From NCBI GenBank assembly GCA_052379845.1, contig JBQTCF010000024.1: a DNA stretch of 64,000 nt. One strand, written 5' to 3'. The notes beneath the pieces are model-generated. The model searched no databases. It was not told the origin of the DNA and saw only the letters and a program-made list of their open reading frames with translations. Source of the stretch: Roseinatronobacter sp052379845 (GTDB lineage: Bacteria > Pseudomonadota > Alphaproteobacteria > Rhodobacterales > Rhodobacteraceae). Below are positions 8,908 through 17,898 of the stretch, one piece after another. The position numbers were made by a program, and so were the translations under genes. Each line of letters opens with the position of its first letter. The stretch's first letter is position 1.

Positions 8908-9816
8908 ATGGCTGAGACAGACACCCTTTCGGGCATAGCGGTGTTCGTGGCCGCGGCCCGCGCGGGTAATTTTACCCTGGCGGCGGAGCAGCTCGGCATC
9001 ACGAAATCGGCTGTCGGAAAGAGCATCGCTCGACTGGAAGAGCGGCTTGGACTGAAGCTGTTCAACCGCACGACCCGGCGCACGACCCTGACGTCCGATG
9101 GGGAGGCCTACTTCGCAGCCTGTTCCGCGGCCTTCGACGAAATTGCAGCTACCGAGGCTGCCCTGACGTCCAGAAATCGCGTCATCGGAGGTATGCTTCG
9201 GCTTGACATGCCCGTGGCGTTCGGGCGCCGCATCCTGTTGCCGATCCTCCTGGAGATCGCGAAGCCTCATCCACGCCTGAGCCTGACCTTGTCGTTCACC
9301 GATGCCATGGTCGATCCTCTTCATGACGATGTCGATCTGGTGATCCGGTTCGGCGCGTTGCCAGACACACACGGCCTCATCGCGCGAAGGCTCGCAAGTC
9401 AGAGGCTGATGATATGCGCGGCTCCGTCATACCTGCAAGAGCATGGCGTGCCTCAGACGGTTTCTGATCTCGCGGAACACTGGAACATCGTGGGGATGCG
9501 CAAGGGGCCGCCCGTGAGCTGGCTTATGCAGGAGAACGGAAGCACGAAGCGGATCACGCCTCCGCCGACTCACCAGTTCAGCGACGGTGATGCCATTATC
9601 GAGGCAGCCATTTCTGGTTTTGGAATCTGCCAACTGCCGGCATCGGTCGTGCGAAGGTACATCGACTCCGGTGCCCTCGTGCCCATCCTGGAGGAGCATT
9701 CGCGGACGTCAGTCGACGTTCACGCCGTCTGGGCGCGACAAGGACAGTTGAGCCCGAAAGTCCGCTACGTCGTCGACCGACTTGTGGAATATGCGGAGGA
9801 TGGTTGGTTGGATTGA
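8908..9816 (+). CDS. LysR-family transcriptional regulator
   Basis: An intact 302-residue LysR protein with an N-terminal winged helix-turn-helix (FTLAAEQLGITKSAVGKSIARLEERLG, about 22-48; FNRTTRRTTLTSDG) and an effector domain from about 92 to 295. It is more distant from the two other LysR proteins in this region. It is transcribed divergently from the tautomerase/MDR unit, the classic arrangement for a LysR regulator and its target, so it most likely controls that unit; the inducer is unknown. About 140 bp after its stop the sequence passes into IS66 remnants. Confidence 0.9.
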   Translation: MAETDTLSGIAVFVAAARAGNFTLAAEQLGITKSAVGKSIARLEERLGLKLFNRTTRRTTLTSDGEAYFAACSAAFDEIAATEAALTSRNRVIGGMLRLDMPVAFGRRILLPILLEIAKPHPRLSLTLSFTDAMVDPLHDDVDLVIRFGALPDTHGLIARRLASQRLMICAAPSYLQEHGVPQTVSDLAEHWNIVGMRKGPPVSWLMQENGSTKRITPPPTHQFSDGDAIIEAAISGFGICQLPASVVRRYIDSGALVPILEEHSRTSVDVHAVWARQGQLSPKVRYVVDRLVEYAEDGWLD

Positions 9817-9959
9817 CAAGTTGCGACGGACCAATTGCACTCCTCCTTCTGGATCATTCCAGTTGAGTAATCACCATTGCAACTGGCAGCCCATAGGCTG
9901 CAGCAGATACATGGCCTTTTCCACGAGTGCCCTCCATCCAGAAGAGGTCACCTGCAACG

Positions 9960-10415
9960 GGGCTGACAGCAGAAGCGCGTCATGAAGCCCGGCAGAAGCG
10001 GGTAGCACCGCTGGTCAATGATCTGCATGACTGGATGAGGTCGGAGCGGGCCCGGATGTCGAAGCACAACCCGGTCGTCAAGGCCATCAACTACATGCTC
10101 AACGAGAACGGCCGCTGGGAGGCATTCACTCGCTTTCTTGATAATGGACGGATCTGCCTGACAAATAATGCGGCCGAGCGCGCCCTCAGAGGCATCTCAT
10201 TGGGCAGAAAAACATGGCTTTATGCAGGATCTGAGCGCGGTGGCGACCGGACAGCCTTCATGTATACCCTCATCATGACGGCAAAATTGAACGACATCGA
10301 CTCGCAGGCATGGATGGCCGATGTCCTCGCGCGGTTGCCGGATACGCCCGTGTCGCGCGTGCATGAATTGTTGCCCTGGAACTGGAAGGCCCGATACATG
10401 GCTCAGGCTGCTTGA
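9960..10415 (+). pseudogene. IS66-family transposase TnpC, C-terminal fragment
   Basis: The frame encodes the last 150 residues of an IS66 TnpC: FTRFLDNGRICLTNNAAERALRGISLGRKTW, then SERGGDRTAFMYTLIMTAKLNDIDSQAWMADVLARLPD and the terminal LPWNWKARY. Residues before about 9960 show no homology, so the 5' two-thirds of the gene is gone. It differs clearly from the IS66 copy at 13701-15943 and is therefore an older, separate insertion. Confidence 0.85.
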
Positions 10416-10417
10416 CC

Positions 10418-10606
10418 ATGCAGTTGAACAAGGTCCACGCCGTCAAAACGGTCGAGCGCCTCCATGATCTCGCCATCAGCATGGAGCCCGTAGATGGCAT
10501 CATCTGGGTCTATGGCACTGAAGAGGTCGAGGTCCTCGCATTCACCCCGTTCGCTGTAGAAACTCTCGTCGAGATGATCGCCGTAGAACGCGACCGTCAA
10601 ACTTGA
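10418..10606 (+). CDS. Small protein at the 3' end of the IS66 remnant
   Basis: A 62-residue frame beginning MQLNKVHAVKTVERLHDLA, its ATG three nucleotides beyond the tnpC stop. The composition (VDGIIWVYGTEEVEVLAF) is protein-like and the tight linkage suggests an accessory gene of this IS66 group. I do not recognise its function. The opposite strand is open too (10403-10723) but shows no plausible homology. Confidence 0.45.
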   Translation: MQLNKVHAVKTVERLHDLAISMEPVDGIIWVYGTEEVEVLAFTPFAVETLVEMIAVERDRQT

Positions 10607-10685
10607 ACCCCGGCGGCCTTCACCGTAAGCGTGTTCTGGCACCCACCTTCCAGGCTTTGTCCTGAGCTGCGATCTCCGGCCTGAT

Positions 10686-10912
10686 TGAACCGCCCCGGGT
10701 TTACCGGAGGGTGATTTGTTCAACGTCAGGCTACTTTATCGAGTGTGTTTAGATTTGCATAGAATGCCTCCTCTGCTTCTGCGGGTGTGATGTATCCGAT
10801 GGGTCCAAATAGCCGGCGGTTGTTATACCAATCGACCCACTTCAGCGTTTCCCATTCGACTTCGCGCATCGATTTCCACGGTCCGATCTGGTTGATGACC
10901 TCGGCTTTGAAC
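10686..10912 (-). pseudogene. IS3-family remnant with orfB C-terminus
   Basis: The terminal TGAACCGCCCCGGGTTT at 10686 resembles the inverted repeat of IS3-group elements. Minus-strand codons from about 10912 to the stop at 10731 encode the end of an IS3 integrase-core transposase: IGPWKSMREVEWETLKW, VDWYNNRRLFGPIGYITP, AEEAFYANL. The upstream remainder is missing because an IS66 right end starts at 10913. It is inserted in or fused to the 65-bp IS66 left end at 10625. Confidence 0.75.
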
Positions 10913-11106
10913 GTAAGCGTTCGCTACGGATCACCGAGCTTTCAGCTTGACGGCTTGAAGTTCCATGGCAGCAGGTCGTCGATGCGGTTTTGGGGGTGAC
11001 CATTGGCGATGGCCGTCAGGGTCGCCTTGAGGTAGGCGAAAGGTTCGACGCCGTTGATCTTGCAAGTTTCAATGAGTGACGCGATGCGCCCCCAAGCGGT
11101 GCCACC
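10913..11106 (-). pseudogene. 3' part of the split IS66 tnpC plus IS66 right end
   Basis: GTAAGCGTTCGCTACGG at 10913 is a typical IS66 right end. Minus-strand codons from 11106 to the stop at 10942-10944 encode the normal C-terminus of IS66 TnpC (TAWGRIASLIETCKINGV, then EPFAYLKATLTAIANGHP and LLPWNFKPSS). It joins in frame with the N-terminal part that ends at 13701: the last codons there read GHDEG and the first here continue GGTAWG. The two halves are separated by the recombinase element. Confidence 0.85.
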
Positions 11107-11135
11107 TTCATCGGAAGCAGCGTCATGATGCCGGG

Positions 11136-11597
11136 AGTCTGGGTTTTGATGCGGTTGTCACGTACCCTTTTCACCCGCTTTGTGGCCAGACAGTGGAAGT
11201 TGTCGGATCGGTCGAGCACGACTTTTGCCGCCACCTTCTGATCCGTCAATTGCGTGGCGGAGCCTTTTATCTTCCAGCGTGGATGATTGCCCCCGAAACA
11301 AAGTTGATCAAGGTTGTTGACACACCCCGGCTTCCGCTTGAGCGGTTAAACGATCTTCGTACGCTGCTGGATCAGCTTCTACACTCCTGTTTGGACGAAA
11401 CGGCCAGCACAGGAGATGTCGATGACCCGCACCACATATCAACAACCCGATCTGTTCGCGCATCTGGCGCCCAAAGTTCACTGGACGCAAGGCGACCGTC
11501 AGAAGGCCATAATGCTTCTTCGGAATTTGCTGCAAGAGGCGATGAGCGAACCGCTCCTACCAAATCAGCCAATGATCGAACAGGAGGCCGGCAATGA
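11136..11597 (+). CDS. DUF5372-like small protein of the recombinase element
   Basis: The frame contains VVTYPFHPLCGQTVEVVG and, later, GGAFYLPAWMIAPETKLIKV, which resembles small proteins (DUF5372 group) found upstream of large serine recombinases in many proteobacterial elements. The start is uncertain: the frame is open back to 11076 into tnpC remnants, and the homologous part begins near 11136. The C-terminal part after about 11415 overlaps the next gene in another frame and is probably not conserved. It may assist recombination or regulate it; unknown. Confidence 0.5.
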   Translation, partial: SLGFDAVVTYPFHPLCGQTVEVVGSVEHDFCRHLLIRQLRGGAFYLPAWMIAPETKLIKVVDTPRLPLERLNDLRTLLDQLLHSCLDETASTGDVDDPHHISTTRSVRASGAQSSLDARRPSEGHNASSEFAARGDERTAPTKSANDRTGGRQ

Positions 11598-11613
11598 CCA
11601 AGATCATGCCTGA
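11416..11613 (+). CDS. Small protein upstream of the serine recombinase
   Basis: A 65-residue frame (MSMTRTTYQQPDLFAHL... QGDRQKAIMLLRNLLQEAM) ending 20 bp inside the recombinase start, so probably translationally coupled to it. The helical, charged composition suggests a real accessory protein; similar small frames sit at this position in related recombinase elements. No function is known. Confidence 0.55.
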   Translation: MSMTRTTYQQPDLFAHLAPKVHWTQGDRQKAIMLLRNLLQEAMSEPLLPNQPMIEQEAGNDQDHA

Positions 11614-13681
11614 GCATCTGGGGCGCAGCGCCTATATTTATATCCGCCAGTCTTCCACATATCAGGTGGCCAACAACTTGGAGAGCCAACGTCGGCAATA
11701 TGGGTTGGTCGAGCGAGCACGTCAGTTAGGGTGGGAAAGCATCGAGATCATTGATGAAGACCTTGGCAAATCCGGCAGCGGGGGTACGGAGCGACCGGGA
11801 TTTCAGAAGCTTCTGGCCGCGATCTGCGAGGGCCGTGTTGGCGCAGTGCTTTCCCTTGAAGCGTCAAGATTGGCGCGCAACGGGCGAGATTGGCACAGCC
11901 TGTTGGAATTTTGCGGTGTGCTGGGGACACTGATCGTGGACGAGGACGGTCTTTATGACCCGCGTCTGATAAATGACCGCCTGCTTCTGGGCATGAAAGG
12001 CACGATGAGTGAGATGGAGGTGTCGGTATTCCGGCAGCGCTCGGCTGAAGCCATCAAACAAAAGGCTCGCCGGGGCGAATTACTGACAACCTTGGCGGTC
12101 GGCTACGTCAAGACCGATGACAACCGGATCGAAAAGGACCCCGACCGCCGCGTTCAGGACGCCATCGCTCTGGTGTTCCGGAAATTTGCCGAATTGCAGT
12201 CAATCCGTCAGGTTCTTCTCTGGTTTCGGGACGAGGAAGTGGTTCTGCCGCGCGCAATCTACGGCGGTGGGGCACCGCGCATCACATGGACGTTGCCGGT
12301 CTATCCAACGCTGCACCACATGCTGACCAATCCCGTCTATGCCGGGGTCTATGCGTTCGGGCGCCGTGGCAGCCGGACTATCATCAAGGATGGACAAAAA
12401 CGCCAAAGCCGTGAAAGCTTCAAGCGCAACTGGAACGACTGGGATGTTCTGATCCGGGACCATCACCCAGGCTACATTTCCTGGGGAACATTCGAAAAGA
12501 CGCAAAGCATGATTGCCGAGAACGCAAATCGCAGTGGCTATGCGGGGCGCGGAGCGATCCGAAAGGGCGAGGCGTTGTTGCCCGGGCTATTGCGATGCGC
12601 GCGCTGTGGTCGGCGTTTACGGGTGGCCTATAGTGGAAAAGGCGGCAACACGCAGCGCTACGTCTGTCATGGCACATTCGGCAACAACGCGCGGCCCAAC
12701 TGTATCGTGTTTGGCGGCATGCGAATTGATCGCGCGGTCGCGACGGAGGTTCTGGACCGCCTGCAACCCATGGGGATAGAGGCCGCCTTGTCCGCGGTCA
12801 TTGCGCATGAAGAAAAGCAACACGACAAGCTTCAGCAGATGGAGAACGCACTGCAGCAGGCGCGTTTCGAAGCCAAGCGCGCGCAGCGCCGGTATGATGC
12901 GGTCGACCCGGATAACAGGCTGGTAGCAGACGAACTGGAACGGCGCTGGAACGACACGCTGCATCGGGTGCGCGATCTCGAAATTGATATAGACAGGCTC
13001 AAGGCGGAAACGCCCGTCACCGTATCCGTGCCGGATCGAGAGCGATTGATGAGCCTGGGGGCTGATCTGACGCAGGCGTGGAGCAGCCCCGGCGTCACAC
13101 CGGAGACCCAAAAGCGGATTTTGCGGCTTATGATACGCGAGATCATCGTCGACATGACCGAAGATAGCTTGGCGCTGATCATCCATTGGCAGGGCGGTGA
13201 TCACACGCGCCTAAGCGTCAAGAAAAACAAGGCGGGCCAAACACGCTGGACGATTTCCGGTGAAACACTGGATCTTGTCCGTGTCTTGGCACGTCAGATG
13301 CCTGATGAGCATATCGCATCGATACTGAACCGCGCAGGCCGCATGACGGGGAAAGGCCTCACCTGGAACCGAAGTCGTGTCTGCAGCTTGCGCAGCAGGC
13401 ATGATATCCCCACGTATCGTGAAGGCGAACGTCAAGAGCGCAGAGAGCTCACCTTGGATGAAGCGGCCGCTATCCTTGACGTCAGTCCATCGACGGTGCG
13501 AAGGTTGATCGAAGCTGGAGATCTGTCGGCCGACCAGACCTGCAAAGGTGCCCCTTGGATCATCAGGCAACACGCTGTTGAGACAGACAGCGTTCGAAAA
13601 GCAGCCGATGCACGCCGCGGAAGACGCCCGGCGTCTGACGATCCACTTCAAATAACCATGAAATTACAGAGGCATACGTAG
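11594..13681 (+). CDS. Large serine recombinase
   Basis: A 695-residue recombinase. Residues about 14-165 form the resolvase catalytic domain with the motif YIRQSST (Ser20 the likely nucleophile), ASRLARNGRDWHSLL and MSEMEVSVFRQR. A recombinase domain follows (about 180-300, YAGVYAFGRR), then a zinc ribbon (CARCGRRLRV...RYVCHG...NCIVF, about 335-375), a coiled-coil stretch (about 395-460) and a C-terminal helix-turn-helix (LTLDEAAAILDVSPSTVRRLI, about 615-640). It is the mobilising enzyme of the element that interrupts the IS66 tnpC. Confidence 0.93.
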   Translation: MTKIMPEHLGRSAYIYIRQSSTYQVANNLESQRRQYGLVERARQLGWESIEIIDEDLGKSGSGGTERPGFQKLLAAICEGRVGAVLSLEASRLARNGRDWHSLLEFCGVLGTLIVDEDGLYDPRLINDRLLLGMKGTMSEMEVSVFRQRSAEAIKQKARRGELLTTLAVGYVKTDDNRIEKDPDRRVQDAIALVFRKFAELQSIRQVLLWFRDEEVVLPRAIYGGGAPRITWTLPVYPTLHHMLTNPVYAGVYAFGRRGSRTIIKDGQKRQSRESFKRNWNDWDVLIRDHHPGYISWGTFEKTQSMIAENANRSGYAGRGAIRKGEALLPGLLRCARCGRRLRVAYSGKGGNTQRYVCHGTFGNNARPNCIVFGGMRIDRAVATEVLDRLQPMGIEAALSAVIAHEEKQHDKLQQMENALQQARFEAKRAQRRYDAVDPDNRLVADELERRWNDTLHRVRDLEIDIDRLKAETPVTVSVPDRERLMSLGADLTQAWSSPGVTPETQKRILRLMIREIIVDMTEDSLALIIHWQGGDHTRLSVKKNKAGQTRWTISGETLDLVRVLARQMPDEHIASILNRAGRMTGKGLTWNRSRVCSLRSRHDIPTYREGERQERRELTLDEAAAILDVSPSTVRRLIEAGDLSADQTCKGAPWIIRQHAVETDSVRKAADARRGRRPASDDPLQITMKLQRHT

Positions 13682-13700
13682 ATGTGTAGTATAAAGCACC

Positions 13701-15095
13701 CTCGTCATGGCCTGCAAAAAGTGGATTCTTTCGATTGAGAGCTATCGGTCGGATCAGATTTTCAACCCTGTTGGAGTCGATCTCGACGCGGCCATCGGTC
13801 AGGAAGGTTTGCAGCCCGTCCCAGTGATTGTGGATATAGGCGAGCTTCTCACCCAGCCGCGACTTTGCCGATATCTTGCGACGTTGCGCCTGAAGCCATT
13901 CCCCAAAGGCCGCGACCAAAGATGCGGTGCGCGTCTGACGGGCAGATAGGCGCTGGCCCGGTGAGATGCCACGTATATCCGCCTCAATCTTATAAAACTC
14001 AGCGATCCGGCGCAGACCTTCGGCAGCGATTTCTGACCCATCACGGTCAAAGACTTCCTTCAGTTTGCGGCGCGCATGCGCCCAGCAATGTGCAACCCGA
14101 ATGGGATCACCGCCTTTTCGAGAGGGTTTGGTCAGCCGATTATAGCCCTGATATCCATCTATTTGCAGGATGCCATCGAAGCCGGTCAGGAAGGTTTCGG
14201 CATTCTCGCCTGCGCGGCCTGAAGCATAGAAATATACAACGCCCGGTGGGTCGTCTCCGCCCCAAGCGCGGTCATCCCGCGCCAAGGCCCAGAGATAGCC
14301 GGTTTTGGTCTTGCCCCGACCAGGATCGAGCACTGGTGCTGTCGTTTCATCCATGAACAACTTGCCCGAGGTCTTCAGATGCGCGGCCAACCGGTCGACT
14401 ACAGGCCGCAGATGGAATGCCGCCTTGCCAACCCAGCTCGCCAACACGGCGCGGTGCAGATCAATGCCTGCTCGGGCCAGGATCTGGCTTTGGCGATACA
14501 AGGGCAAGTGGTCCGCATATTTGCTGACCAGCACATGCGCGATGGCCCCTTCAGTGGGCAGAGCCGCATCAATCAGGAAAGCAGGCACAGGGGCCTGACG
14601 CACACCGTCAGTGCAAGCACGACACGCATATTTCGGGCGCACCGTGACAATCACCCGCAGCTGCGCAGGCACGATGTCCAAGCGCTCTGTGCGATCTTCG
14701 CCGATCTTGTGCATTTCACCACACCCACAGGGGCAAAGCAGGCTGTCCGGCTCGATCACATTCTCGATGCGCGGCAAGGATGCGGGCAGGTTCCCGATAT
14801 TGCGCCGCGGAGCGGGTTTCTTGCGTGTTCCATCACCTTGGGGCGCCGCGCGTGTTTCCTTCTCTGCCTCGACCTCTTTGAGCGCGATGGTCAGATCTTC
14901 AAAGGCCAGTTGGCGCCCGTCTTCGGTCAGCTTCTCCGACCGTTTCCCATGCAGGGCATGGTTCAACTCAGCGATCAGATGCTCCTGGCGTTTGGTGATT
15001 TCCTTAAGCGCGCTGACCTCCTGCATCAACGTTTCCACGGCCGCGCGCTGATCGGCAGGGAGTGTGGAGAGGTTGATTGCAGGGGTGTTCGACAT
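13701..15095 (-). pseudogene. tnpC: IS66-family TnpC, 5' part, interrupted
   Basis: The gene starts normally (MSNTPAINLSTLPADQ), with leucine-rich N-terminus, zinc-binding CPCGCGEMHKIGEDRTE, and the DDE transposase core (LFMDETTAPVLDPGRGKTK, IDGYQGYNRL, VAHCWAHARRKLKEV, SNRVENLIRPIALNRKN). Homology ends at FAGHDEG (13701); the frame then runs 46 codons antisense through the recombinase gene. The missing C-terminus is at 10942-11106. The transposase is thus inactivated by the recombinase element. Confidence 0.9.
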
Positions 15096-15149
15096 GCCCG
15101 ATTTTTACCGGAATCAATGCCGATATAAAAGCAAAAACAGCGCCTTAAC

Positions 15150-15503
15150 CTATTCCGGCGCGCTTGGCCGGCGCGGATCAACCGGCTTGACCTTGCGCCA
15201 GTCCAGCCCGGAAAATAGTGCCTCAAACTGTGCGTGGTTCAGCGCCATGATCCCGTCCTTGATCGCAGGCCAGGTGAAGGTTGTGTCTTCCAGGCGCTTG
15301 TAAGCCATCACGAGACCTGAGCCGTCCCAATACAAAAGCTTCAACCGGTCAGCGCGCCGCGCGCGAAACACAAACACCGTGCCAGTATAAGGGTCCTTGC
15401 GCAGCGTGGACGCCACCAGTGCGCAGAGGCCATCGTGACCCTTACGGAAATCGACAGGCTGCGTCGCGACCAGCACACGCACGCGGTTGGACGGAAAGAT
15501 CAT
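15150..15503 (-). CDS. tnpB: IS66 accessory protein TnpB
   Basis: A 117-residue TnpB (IS66 Orf2-like): MIFPSNRVRVLVATQPVDFR, then RKDPYTGTVFVFRARRADRLKLLYWDGSGLVMAYKRLE. The ATG at 15503 overlaps the tnpA stop by 4 bp; longer readings of the frame have no homology. TnpB is required with TnpA and TnpC for IS66 transposition. Confidence 0.93.
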   Translation of the reverse strand: MIFPSNRVRVLVATQPVDFRKGHDGLCALVASTLRKDPYTGTVFVFRARRADRLKLLYWDGSGLVMAYKRLEDTTFTWPAIKDGIMALNHAQFEALFSGLDWRKVKPVDPRRPSAPE

Positions 15504-15919
15504 GCCTTCGCCCCCAAGGCACGCACGATCTCCACAAGCCGGTCTGTGCCTATATCCCCGTCCAGACGGATCGTGACAGCTGCAGTGACAATCTCGATCG
15601 GCTTTGGGGATACCGGCTTGATGGGCGGGTCTTCCTCTGAAACCAGCGCCATCGGACCCGACAGAACGACCGGAGCGAAACACAGACCTTCATCTTCCAG
15701 CACCGCAGGAAGAACAAGATTGCCGCGCCGCGCACGACCACGCCATTCCGAAAGGTGATTGGCCCGTAAACCGTATCGCCGCGCAACCTCATTCACCGTA
15801 GCCCCCGGCTCCAGCGTCTCCGCCACAATCCGCGCTTTCACCTCATCCGGCCAGCGCCGCTGACCATTCGTGCGGATATCTACCCCATAGTCACGGAGAA
15901 ACTCATCCGTAGTCGCCAT
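15500..15919 (-). CDS. tnpA: IS66 accessory protein TnpA
   Basis: A TnpA of IS66 elements, starting at MATTDEFLRDYG (15919; a start eight codons earlier at 15943 is possible). It has a helix-turn-helix region RRWPDEVKARIVAETLEPGA, TVNEVARRYGLRANHLSEWR. It lies 20 bp inside the 65-bp left inverted end at 15939-16003 and is followed by tnpB with an ATGA overlap. Confidence 0.92.
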   Translation of the reverse strand: MATTDEFLRDYGVDIRTNGQRRWPDEVKARIVAETLEPGATVNEVARRYGLRANHLSEWRGRARRGNLVLPAVLEDEGLCFAPVVLSGPMALVSEEDPPIKPVSPKPIEIVTAAVTIRLDGDIGTDRLVEIVRALGAKA

Positions 15920-16011
15920 CGCGAAACTCCATCCCGATTTCAATCAGGCCGGAGATCGCAGCTCAGGACAAAGCCTGGAAGGTGGGTGCCAGAACACGCT
16001 TACCCTTCACC

Positions 16012-16446
16012 GGATGGATACTCCGGACCTCACCCGTGCCCGCTTCAACCCGGAAGGTGCCCGAAAGGATCGCCGCGATCTGACGGTGCGGGGAGCGATG
16101 CTGGATCCCCGTCCAACCAGCAGGCAGCCGGTCATCTTAAAAGGCAATGAAATCAGCGGATCCCATCGAGGCCAGGAGCGAATGTGCTTCAAAGAAAGGC
16201 CGGATAGATTCACGCGTCCAATGCCGTCAATCCTATCGTGAAAAACACCTTGCGCAGGGGGCGTCCATAGATTCGCTCCATGAAGGCTACGATGAGCCAG
16301 AAAACCTCCGTTCCGCAAGATGCTTAATATGTTCCATGGGTGCTGACGTCAGACATTCTCGATGTAGAAGAACATGACACGTGAGACTGTTTGAACCAGG
16401 CAGCTTAAGCCGCGGCTTGATGCTGACGGCCATCCAGTTCTCGATT
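16012..16446. other. Gene-free stretch, probably the far end of the first IS66 remnant
   Basis: Excising the composite element joins CCGGCGGCCTTCACC (left, 10610-10624) to GGATGGATACTCC here, so this is the natural continuation of the IS66 remnant at 9960-10606. I see no convincing protein: the open frames on either strand have no recognisable motif. Where the IS66 remnant ends and the catabolic island begins cannot be placed. Confidence 0.4.
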
Positions 16447-17646
16447 TTACAGTCGCTGAAGAGCAACGGCGATACCCTGGCCAACACCGACACACATGGT
16501 CGACAAGCTCATTTCGCCCGAGGCCAGATCCAGCATGGCTGTACCTGTTATGCGGGCACCCGACATACCAAGCGGATGGCCCAGTGCTATCGCACCGCCA
16601 TTTCGGTTAACGCGAGGATCATCGTCTGCGATCCCTAGCGCGCGCAGTGTCGCCAGGCCCTGTGAGGCAAAAGCTTCGTTCAATTCGATGACGCTGAAGT
16701 CCTTTTGCTCTAAGCTCAGTCTTTTCATAAGTTTTTGTGACGCTGGCGCAGGTCCGATACCCATGATTCTTGGAGCGACGCCAGCAGAAGCCCCACCTAA
16801 AACCCGAGCAATCGGCGTCAGCCCATTTTCTGCAGCAGCTTGTTTTGAAGCAAGGATTAGCGCAGATGCCCCATCATTGATGCCTGAAGAATTGCCTGCG
16901 GTTACCGTACCGTCTGCTTTGACAAAACTGGAAAGCCGTTGAAGGTCGGCCAATGTGGTCGCAGGGCGCAGATGTTCGTCGCTAACAACTGACTCTGAGT
17001 TGCCCTTACGTCGCATGATCATAACAGGAGTAATTTCCTGAGCCAGCCGCCCTGAGGCCATCGCTGCTCCAGCGTTCATTTGTGACCTCAGCGCAAAGGC
17101 GTCTTGATCGGCGCGCGAAATACCATAGCCCTCTGCGACATTCTCCGCTGTCTCGGGCATGCTATCTACACCATAGTGTTTTTTCATTAACGGGTTGATA
17201 AAACGCCAGCCGATGGTGCTATCCTCTACAGAGGTCTGTCGCGAAAACGCACTCATCGCCTTGGGCATTACGAAGGGTGCCCTGGACATGCTCTCGACAC
17301 CGCCTGCAATAACGAGATTGGCCTCGCCAGCCCTGATCGACCGGGCTGCTGTAATCACTGCATCCATGCCTGACCCGCACAGACGGTTCATTGTGGTGCC
17401 TGGAACAGTATCAGGGTAACCGGCAAGCAATAGTGACATGCGCGCGACATTGCGGTTGTCTTCACCAGCTTGGTTGGCACAGCCGAGTATGACTTCGTCA
17501 ATCGCCTCGAGATCAAGAGCGCTATTTCGTTCGGCCAAAGCCCGAAGTGGGATCGCCGCGAGATCATCAGCGCGGACTGTGCTAAGGGCTCCCCCGTATC
17601 TCCCGATCGGTGTGCGAATATAATCGCAGATGAAAACCTCAGTCAT
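16447..17646 (-). CDS. pcaF: Acetyl-CoA acyltransferase, 3-oxoadipyl-CoA thiolase type
   Basis: A 399-residue thiolase beginning MTEVFICDYIRTPIGRYGGAL, the hallmark of PcaF/PaaJ. Cys90 (NRLCGSGMDA) is the acylated nucleophile; the C-terminal motifs are IELNEAFASQGL, GGAIALGHPLGMSGAR and MCVGVGQGIA with the second active-site Cys. Enzymes of this type split 3-oxoadipyl-CoA to succinyl-CoA and acetyl-CoA. Here no other beta-ketoadipate genes are present, so it may act on another 3-oxoacyl-CoA made by the neighbouring enzymes. AGGAGT precedes the chosen start; 19 extra upstream codons lack homology. Confidence 0.88.
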   Translation of the reverse strand: MTEVFICDYIRTPIGRYGGALSTVRADDLAAIPLRALAERNSALDLEAIDEVILGCANQAGEDNRNVARMSLLLAGYPDTVPGTTMNRLCGSGMDAVITAARSIRAGEANLVIAGGVESMSRAPFVMPKAMSAFSRQTSVEDSTIGWRFINPLMKKHYGVDSMPETAENVAEGYGISRADQDAFALRSQMNAGAAMASGRLAQEITPVMIMRRKGNSESVVSDEHLRPATTLADLQRLSSFVKADGTVTAGNSSGINDGASALILASKQAAAENGLTPIARVLGGASAGVAPRIMGIGPAPASQKLMKRLSLEQKDFSVIELNEAFASQGLATLRALGIADDDPRVNRNGGAIALGHPLGMSGARITGTAMLDLASGEMSLSTMCVGVGQGIAVALQRL

Positions 17647-17898
17647 TGGTACTCCTATTCGCCTTAAATTTTGCCACTTGTCGCGACCTTGCCCATCTAC
17701 CACTTACTTTTTCAAACAACCGACCACCTACCCTCCCAAGATGTAAAAAGACGAGAGATGAGCATCAGGTGGCGCACCCGTGTATACTGCAGGCACTGCT
17801 ATGCGGATCGTAGAACCAAAGGTCGATCACCTGTGAGCGTGACCACCTCAGAGTGCCGAGTTGTAGATGAGTTCCGCACCTTAAAGAAATGCTTGAGC

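Larger units (their letters stand above)
11107..13700 (+). mobile_element. Serine-recombinase element precisely inserted in IS66 tnpC
   Basis: Removing 11107-13700 restores an uninterrupted IS66 tnpC reading GHDEG-GTAWG across the join. ACC is present at both borders (11104-11106 and 13698-13700), compatible with a 2-3 bp crossover core of a large serine recombinase rather than a transposase-type duplication. The 2.6-kb element carries three plus-strand genes: a DUF5372-like protein, a small protein and the recombinase. No further cargo is present. Confidence 0.75.
10617..16011. mobile_element. Nested composite element with 65-bp inverted ends and 8-bp target duplication
   Basis: Positions 10625-10689 are a perfect reverse complement of 15939-16003 (65 bp), beginning with the IS66 terminal sequence GTAAGCGTGTTCTGG. 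Immediately outside, CCTTCACC occurs in direct orientation at 10617-10624 and 16004-16011, the 8-bp duplication expected of IS66 transposition. Inside are an IS3 remnant, an IS66 right end (10913), a serine-recombinase element and the rest of that IS66. Both outer ends are IS66 left ends, so the unit seems to have moved using two left ends rather than left and right. Confidence 0.75.

Noticed and set aside
10403..10723. Minus-strand frame opposite the small IS66-linked gene
   Set aside because: The plus-strand gene is better supported by its link to tnpC, and this frame runs through the 65-bp IS66 inverted end.
11016..11249. Minus-strand frame across the left border of the recombinase element
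   Set aside because: It merely joins tnpC remnant sequence to antisense of the DUF5372-like gene; no motif supports it.
13563..13700. C-terminal 46 codons of the long tnpC frame
   Set aside because: They are antisense to the recombinase gene and carry no TnpC homology; the true tnpC end is at 10942-11106.
16007..16318. Minus-strand frame of 103 codons in the IS66 remnant end
   Set aside because: Arg/Ser-rich, no recognisable motif, lies in a mobile-element scar.
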